A program made the translations under genes and the position numbers. Positions 60,511-64,000 of a stretch of DNA of 64,000 bases are shown here, one piece after another. The DNA lies in contig NZ_QXFJ01000027.1 in assembly GCF_003584165.1 (NCBI RefSeq), positions 1-64,000 on the forward strand, written 5' to 3'. Below the pieces are notes generated by a model, which saw only the letters and a list, made by a program, of their open reading frames with translations, was not told where the DNA came from and did not search any database. This DNA is from Flagellimonas aequoris (GTDB lineage Bacteria; Bacteroidota; Bacteroidia; Flavobacteriales; Flavobacteriaceae). Each line of letters begins with the position of its first letter. Position 1 is the stretch's first letter.

Positions 60511-61284
60511 ATGGGCAAGATTATTGCTATTGCAAACCAAAAGGGCGGTGTGGGAAAAACGACCACTACGGTAAATCTCGCGGCCTCTCTTGGTGTATTG
60601 GAAAAGAAAGTTTTATTGATCGATGCCGACCCCCAAGCCAATGCAACATCCGGCTTAGGTATCGATGTGGATTCCGTGGAGCAAGGAACCTACCAACTGC
60701 TCGAACATACGATGAGTGTGGATGAAGTCATCATTCCGACCGATTCCCCCAATGTGGACCTTATTCCGGCACATATTGACCTTGTGGCCATTGAAATCGA
60801 ATTGGTGGACAAAGACAATAGGGAATATATGTTGAAGGAGGCCCTGAAAGGTCTTGGTGACCGATATGATTTTGTACTGATCGATTGTGCCCCTTCCTTG
60901 GGTCTTTTAACGTTGAACGCCCTTACCGCTGCAGATTCTGTGATGATACCCATCCAATGTGAATATTTTGCGCTTGAAGGTTTGGGAAAACTGTTGAACA
61001 CCGTAAAAAGTGTCCAAAAAATACACAACAACGACCTGGATATCGAGGGCATGTTATTGACCATGTACGATTCAAGGCTACGCCTATCCAACCAAGTTGT
61101 TGAAGAAGTGAAAAAACACTTCGCGGATATGGTTTTCGATACCATCATCCAAAGAAACGTAAGGCTGAGTGAAGCACCAAGTTATGGGGAAAGCATCATA
61201 AAATACGATGCCAGCAGCAAGGGTGCCTCGAATTATCTTAACTTGGCCAACGAAATTTTGAAGAAAAACAAGGAGAAAGTTTAA
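60511..61284 (+). CDS. parA: Chromosome-partitioning ATPase ParA (Soj)
   Basis: 257 aa. It has a deviant Walker A KGGVGKTTTTVNLAASLG near residue 10, Walker A' region LLIDADPQANATSGLG, and Walker B VLIDCAPSLGLLTLNAL near residue 120. It works with ParB in chromosome segregation. parB follows with no gap. Upstream 60376-60510 is non-coding with no clear promoter consensus. Confidence 0.94.
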   Translation: MGKIIAIANQKGGVGKTTTTVNLAASLGVLEKKVLLIDADPQANATSGLGIDVDSVEQGTYQLLEHTMSVDEVIIPTDSPNVDLIPAHIDLVAIEIELVDKDNREYMLKEALKGLGDRYDFVLIDCAPSLGLLTLNALTAADSVMIPIQCEYFALEGLGKLLNTVKSVQKIHNNDLDIEGMLLTMYDSRLRLSNQVVEEVKKHFADMVFDTIIQRNVRLSEAPSYGESIIKYDASSKGASNYLNLANEILKKNKEKV

Positions 61285-62199
61285 ATGGCGAAAGCAACAA
61301 AAAAACAGGCTTTGGGTAGAGGCCTGTCCGCTCTTTTGAAAGACCCCGAGAACGATATCCAATCGGTTTCGGACAAGAATGCGGACAAGGTCATCGGGAA
61401 TGTAGTGGAATTGGATATCGAATCCATAGAGATGAACCCCTTTCAGCCGCGTTCCAATTTTAATGACGAAGCCCTTGAAGAACTGGCCAGTTCCATTCGT
61501 GAGCTCGGCATCATACAACCCATAACCGTTCGCAAGCTCGATTTCAACAAATTTCAGTTGGTTTCGGGCGAACGTAGGTACCGTGCCTCCAAGTTGGTGG
61601 GACTTACAACCATTCCAGCCTACATCCGTATTGCCAACGACCAGGAATCCTTGGAAATGGCCTTGGTGGAGAACATCCAAAGGCAGGACCTTGACCCCAT
61701 TGAAATTGCACTGTCTTATCAACGCCTGATCGATGAGATTCAGATCACACAGGAAAAATTGAGTGATCGCGTGGGTAAAAAACGTTCTACCATCACCAAT
61801 TATCTGAGACTATTGAAACTGCATCCGATCATTCAAACCGGAATGCGAGATGGGTTCATCAGTATGGGTCATGGCAGAGCCTTGATCAACATCGACAAGA
61901 AAAAGGACCAAATCGCCATTTACGAAAAAATTGTTTCCGATGGCCTTTCCGTTCGCGATACCGAAAGGATCGTGAAGGATTATAAGGAACCTTCGGACAA
62001 TCCTGGTGTAGAAAAAAACAAGAATGGCAAGCCCGCACAAGTGCCCAGCTTTGTTTCCAACGGAATCGATGCCTTAAAAGATTATCTTTCCACCAAAGTG
62101 GATGTAACCGCATCCAGCAACGGAAAAGGAAAAATTGTGATTCCCTTCCATTCCGAGGAAGAGTTCAAGCGTATCAAAAAACTATTGACAGGTGAGTAA
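61285..62199 (+). CDS. parB: Chromosome-partitioning CTPase ParB
   Basis: 304 aa, the normal chromosomal length. Start AKATKKQALGRGLSALLKD, then IEMNPFQPRSNFNDEALEEL, the CTP-binding GERRYRASKLVGLTTIPAYI near residue 94, ENIQRQDLDPIEIA and the helix-turn-helix SDRVGKKRSTITNYLRLLKL, with a C-terminal dimer domain. It starts directly after parA and overlaps the DUF5683 gene by 8 bp. Confidence 0.94.
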   Translation: MAKATKKQALGRGLSALLKDPENDIQSVSDKNADKVIGNVVELDIESIEMNPFQPRSNFNDEALEELASSIRELGIIQPITVRKLDFNKFQLVSGERRYRASKLVGLTTIPAYIRIANDQESLEMALVENIQRQDLDPIEIALSYQRLIDEIQITQEKLSDRVGKKRSTITNYLRLLKLHPIIQTGMRDGFISMGHGRALINIDKKKDQIAIYEKIVSDGLSVRDTERIVKDYKEPSDNPGVEKNKNGKPAQVPSFVSNGIDALKDYLSTKVDVTASSNGKGKIVIPFHSEEEFKRIKKLLTGE

Positions 62200-62836
62200 A
62201 AACCTTCTTTTTTGGTTCTTTTCCATATTGTTCCTTCACATTGGCTTTTCCCAGGAAAAACAAGAAAACCCGGAAAAAGAACAACCTCAGACCAAAGAAG
62301 TGGATTCCTTGACCCAAGGTTTGAACGGAGAGGGTATCACCTTTGAGGAAGTGAGCAAAAGGGAAAGCGTAAACCCTCTGGCTCCCAGTAAGGCTGCCTT
62401 TTACTCCGCTATTCTACCAGGCTTGGGGCAAATCTACAACAAGCGATACTGGAAGGCACCGATCGTGTGGGGTGCCATGGGTACGGCCATTTATGCCTAT
62501 TCCTACAACAACACCGAGTATAGGAGGGCAAGAAATGCCTTTAAACGTAGGCTGGCAGGATTCACGGACGATGAATTTTATGGCGATGGAACTACACCAC
62601 GTATATCAGACGATGCCCTCCAAGAAGCTCAGGAAAGCACTCAACGTGACCGAGATCTATCTTTGGTCATCACCATTGCTCTTTATGCCTTGAACATCAT
62701 CGATGCCAACGTGGACGCCCACTTGAAACAATACAATGTGGATGATGATTTGGTAATCGATTTTAAACCTTATTTGGAATTGAACCCCCTGACCAACCAA
62801 CCCAACTATGGAATGGCCTTGGTCGTTAAATTTTAA
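62192..62836 (+). CDS. DUF5683 family envelope protein
   Basis: 214 aa from a GTG at 62192. A signal peptide (KNLLFWFFSILFLHIGFS) is followed by a charged linker and the DUF5683 core: SKAAFYSAILPGLGQIYNKR (the PGxGQ-Y element), IVWGAMGTAIYAYSYNNTEY and a late hydrophobic ALNIIDANVDAHL. The function is unknown; the gene is conserved between parB and dapB in Flavobacteria. Confidence 0.85.
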   Translation: MSKNLLFWFFSILFLHIGFSQEKQENPEKEQPQTKEVDSLTQGLNGEGITFEEVSKRESVNPLAPSKAAFYSAILPGLGQIYNKRYWKAPIVWGAMGTAIYAYSYNNTEYRRARNAFKRRLAGFTDDEFYGDGTTPRISDDALQEAQESTQRDRDLSLVITIALYALNIIDANVDAHLKQYNVDDDLVIDFKPYLELNPLTNQPNYGMALVVKF

Positions 62837-62839
62837 GAA

Positions 62840-63541
62840 ATGAACATTGGTCTTTTTGGATATGGTAAAATGGGAAAAATGATCGAGCATATCGCTCAGG
62901 AAAGAGGCCATACCATCGTTGCCAAAATTGATGCCGGTACGGAAAATATCGATTTCAAATCAATGGACGTAGCCATCGACTTCAGTACTCCCGATGCTGC
63001 GTTTGAAAATATTACGAATTGTTTTAAAAATGGCGTTCCCGTAATCAGTGGCACTACAGGTTGGTTGTCCAATTATGCCGATGCCGTGGAACTATGCCAA
63101 AAGCATGATGGAGGGTTCATCTATGCCTCCAACTTCAGCTTGGGCGTTAATATCTTTTTTGAACTCAATGCCCATTTGGCCAGAATGATGGCCGGGTTGG
63201 AACAATACAAGGTTTCCATGGAAGAAATCCACCATACCCAAAAATTGGATGCCCCGAGTGGTACCGCCATTACCTTGGCCGAAGGAATCATCAAAAATTC
63301 TTCCTATGAAAATTGGAAGTTGCACGAAACCGCAGATAAGGCCATTACCATAAATTCCATCCGCGAAGGTATGGTACCTGGAACCCACTGTATTTCCTAC
63401 GAAAGTGCCGTAGACAAAATTGAAATAAAACACGTGGCACACAATCGCGAGGGATTTGCTCTGGGAGCTGTTATCGCTGCAGAGTGGATCAAGGGAAAAA
63501 CTGGAGTTTTCACCATGAAGGATGTGTTAAACCTAAGCTAA
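62840..63541 (+). CDS. dapB: 4-hydroxy-tetrahydrodipicolinate reductase
   Basis: 233 aa. It catalyses an NAD(P)H-dependent step in lysine and diaminopimelate synthesis, needed for peptidoglycan. The nucleotide-binding GLFGYGKMGKMIE, the VISGTTGW motif, ASNFSLGVN and the catalytic EEIHHTQKLDAPSGTAITLA near residue 130 are visible. It starts 3 bp after the DUF5683 stop. Confidence 0.95.
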   Translation: MNIGLFGYGKMGKMIEHIAQERGHTIVAKIDAGTENIDFKSMDVAIDFSTPDAAFENITNCFKNGVPVISGTTGWLSNYADAVELCQKHDGGFIYASNFSLGVNIFFELNAHLARMMAGLEQYKVSMEEIHHTQKLDAPSGTAITLAEGIIKNSSYENWKLHETADKAITINSIREGMVPGTHCISYESAVDKIEIKHVAHNREGFALGAVIAAEWIKGKTGVFTMKDVLNLS

Positions 63542-63589
63542 AAAACGTAACAACAATTTAGGCATCAAGTCTAACTAAGAAACTTTTAT

Positions 63590-64000
63590 ATGGACGGAAT
63601 ACAATGGATCATTTTCATCTTGGTCATTCAAGTCATCCACTTTTTAGGAACCTGGAGGCTATATGTAAAGGCAGGTAGAAAGGCCTGGGAAGCTGCAATT
63701 CCGGTTTATAACGGCATCGTTTTGATGAAAATCATCAAAAGGCCATGGTGGTGGGTACTGTTGCTCTTCATTCCTATAATCAATTTATTGATGTTCCCCG
63801 TAGTTTGGGTGGAAACCATCCGAAGTTTTGGAAAACATTCCCTTTTAGATACTTGGTTGGTGATCCTTACCCTTGGGTTTTACATCTACTATATCAACTA
63901 TTTTGAAGATGTAGCCTACATTGAGGATAGAAGCCTGAAACCACGCACCGGACTTGGGGAGTGGGTAAGTTCCATTGTTTTTGCCATTGTGGCCGCTACC
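63590..64000 (+). CDS. lepB: Signal peptidase I, N-terminal part (3' end outside window)
   Basis: The first 137 residues are in the window. They form the membrane-embedded N-terminal region found in flavobacterial LepB: IFILVIQVIHFLGTWRLYVK, AGRKAWEAAIPVYNGIVLMK, a WWWVLLLFIPIINLLMFPVV helix, and LGFYIYYINYFED. The GLGEWVSSIVFAIVAAT segment begins the catalytic transmembrane anchor; the Ser/Lys dyad lies beyond the window. Position after dapB supports the call. Confidence 0.85.
   Translation, partial: MDGIQWIIFILVIQVIHFLGTWRLYVKAGRKAWEAAIPVYNGIVLMKIIKRPWWWVLLLFIPIINLLMFPVVWVETIRSFGKHSLLDTWLVILTLGFYIYYINYFEDVAYIEDRSLKPRTGLGEWVSSIVFAIVAAT

Noticed and set aside
61084-61722. Minus-strand open frame of about 212 codons across parA-parB
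   Set aside because: Antisense to two certain genes and no motif.

Overview
The window comes from a Flavobacteriia-type Bacteroidota genome, probably a marine Flavobacteriaceae. Four things point that way: a giant surface protein with SprB-type repeats and a type IX secretion (T9SS) type B C-terminus; promoters of the TAnnTTTG type; a NagB fused to a LmbE-like domain; and the order parA-parB-DUF5683-dapB-lepB. The genus is not determined.

Positions 1 to about 29,570 look like a metal-resistance genomic island. Its visible right end is an IntDOT-like tyrosine integrase (28074-29348, minus) next to the 3' end of tRNA-Pro(GGG) (29571-29644, minus). The left end lies outside the window. From left to right the island holds: the end of an IS21 element (istA remnant, istB, terminal repeats); a minus-strand divalent-metal operon (Cys-rich small protein, CzcA fused to a TolC-like domain, CzcB, Fur-type regulator, Zn/Cd P-type ATPase); a DNA-damage and maintenance cassette (DnaE-type polymerase, Y-family polymerase, SRAP, Fic, long ParB) between two ~75-bp imperfect direct repeats; a thiol/metalloid block (DUF2703, two SigZ-like ECF sigma factors, ArsP/YraQ permease, CC-type thioredoxin); an arsenic operon (ArsR, secreted LMW-PTP-like protein, DUF6428, arsenate reductase, Acr3, metallophosphoesterase); and a small mercury operon (ArsR-type regulator, MerTP fusion, GDCCVxC protein) with no mercuric reductase in view.

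From about 29,700 onward the sequence reads as core chromosome. It starts with the 2769-aa T9SS adhesin and a PQQ-type sugar dehydrogenase lipoprotein. A peptidoglycan-recycling locus follows: murQ and a DeoR regulator on the minus strand, divergent from nagB, a GHL10 glycosidase, a GNAT protein, ampG, nagZ-like GH3 and anmK. Then come a Bcr/CflA exporter, a Gfo/Idh/MocA oxidoreductase and a GIY-YIG nuclease gene bracketed by 25-bp inverted repeats.

The last third carries propionyl-CoA metabolism: biotin carboxylase, carboxyltransferase and BCCP on the minus strand, and both methylmalonyl-CoA mutase subunits on the plus strand behind udk and a divIC/ftsB gene. A 73-aa two-helix membrane protein is overlapped between the mutase subunits. 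The window ends in parA, parB, a DUF5683 gene, dapB and the start of lepB.

The observations most worth a second look are: the repeat-flanked polymerase/SRAP/Fic/ParB cassette with its shared palindromic operator; the cluster of TTTTTCAy motifs running into fic; the secreted arsenate-reductase-like protein lacking its P-loop; the shared promoter element of the SigZ-like regulon; and the GIY-YIG gene whose flanking repeat also occurs inside the mutA coding sequence.
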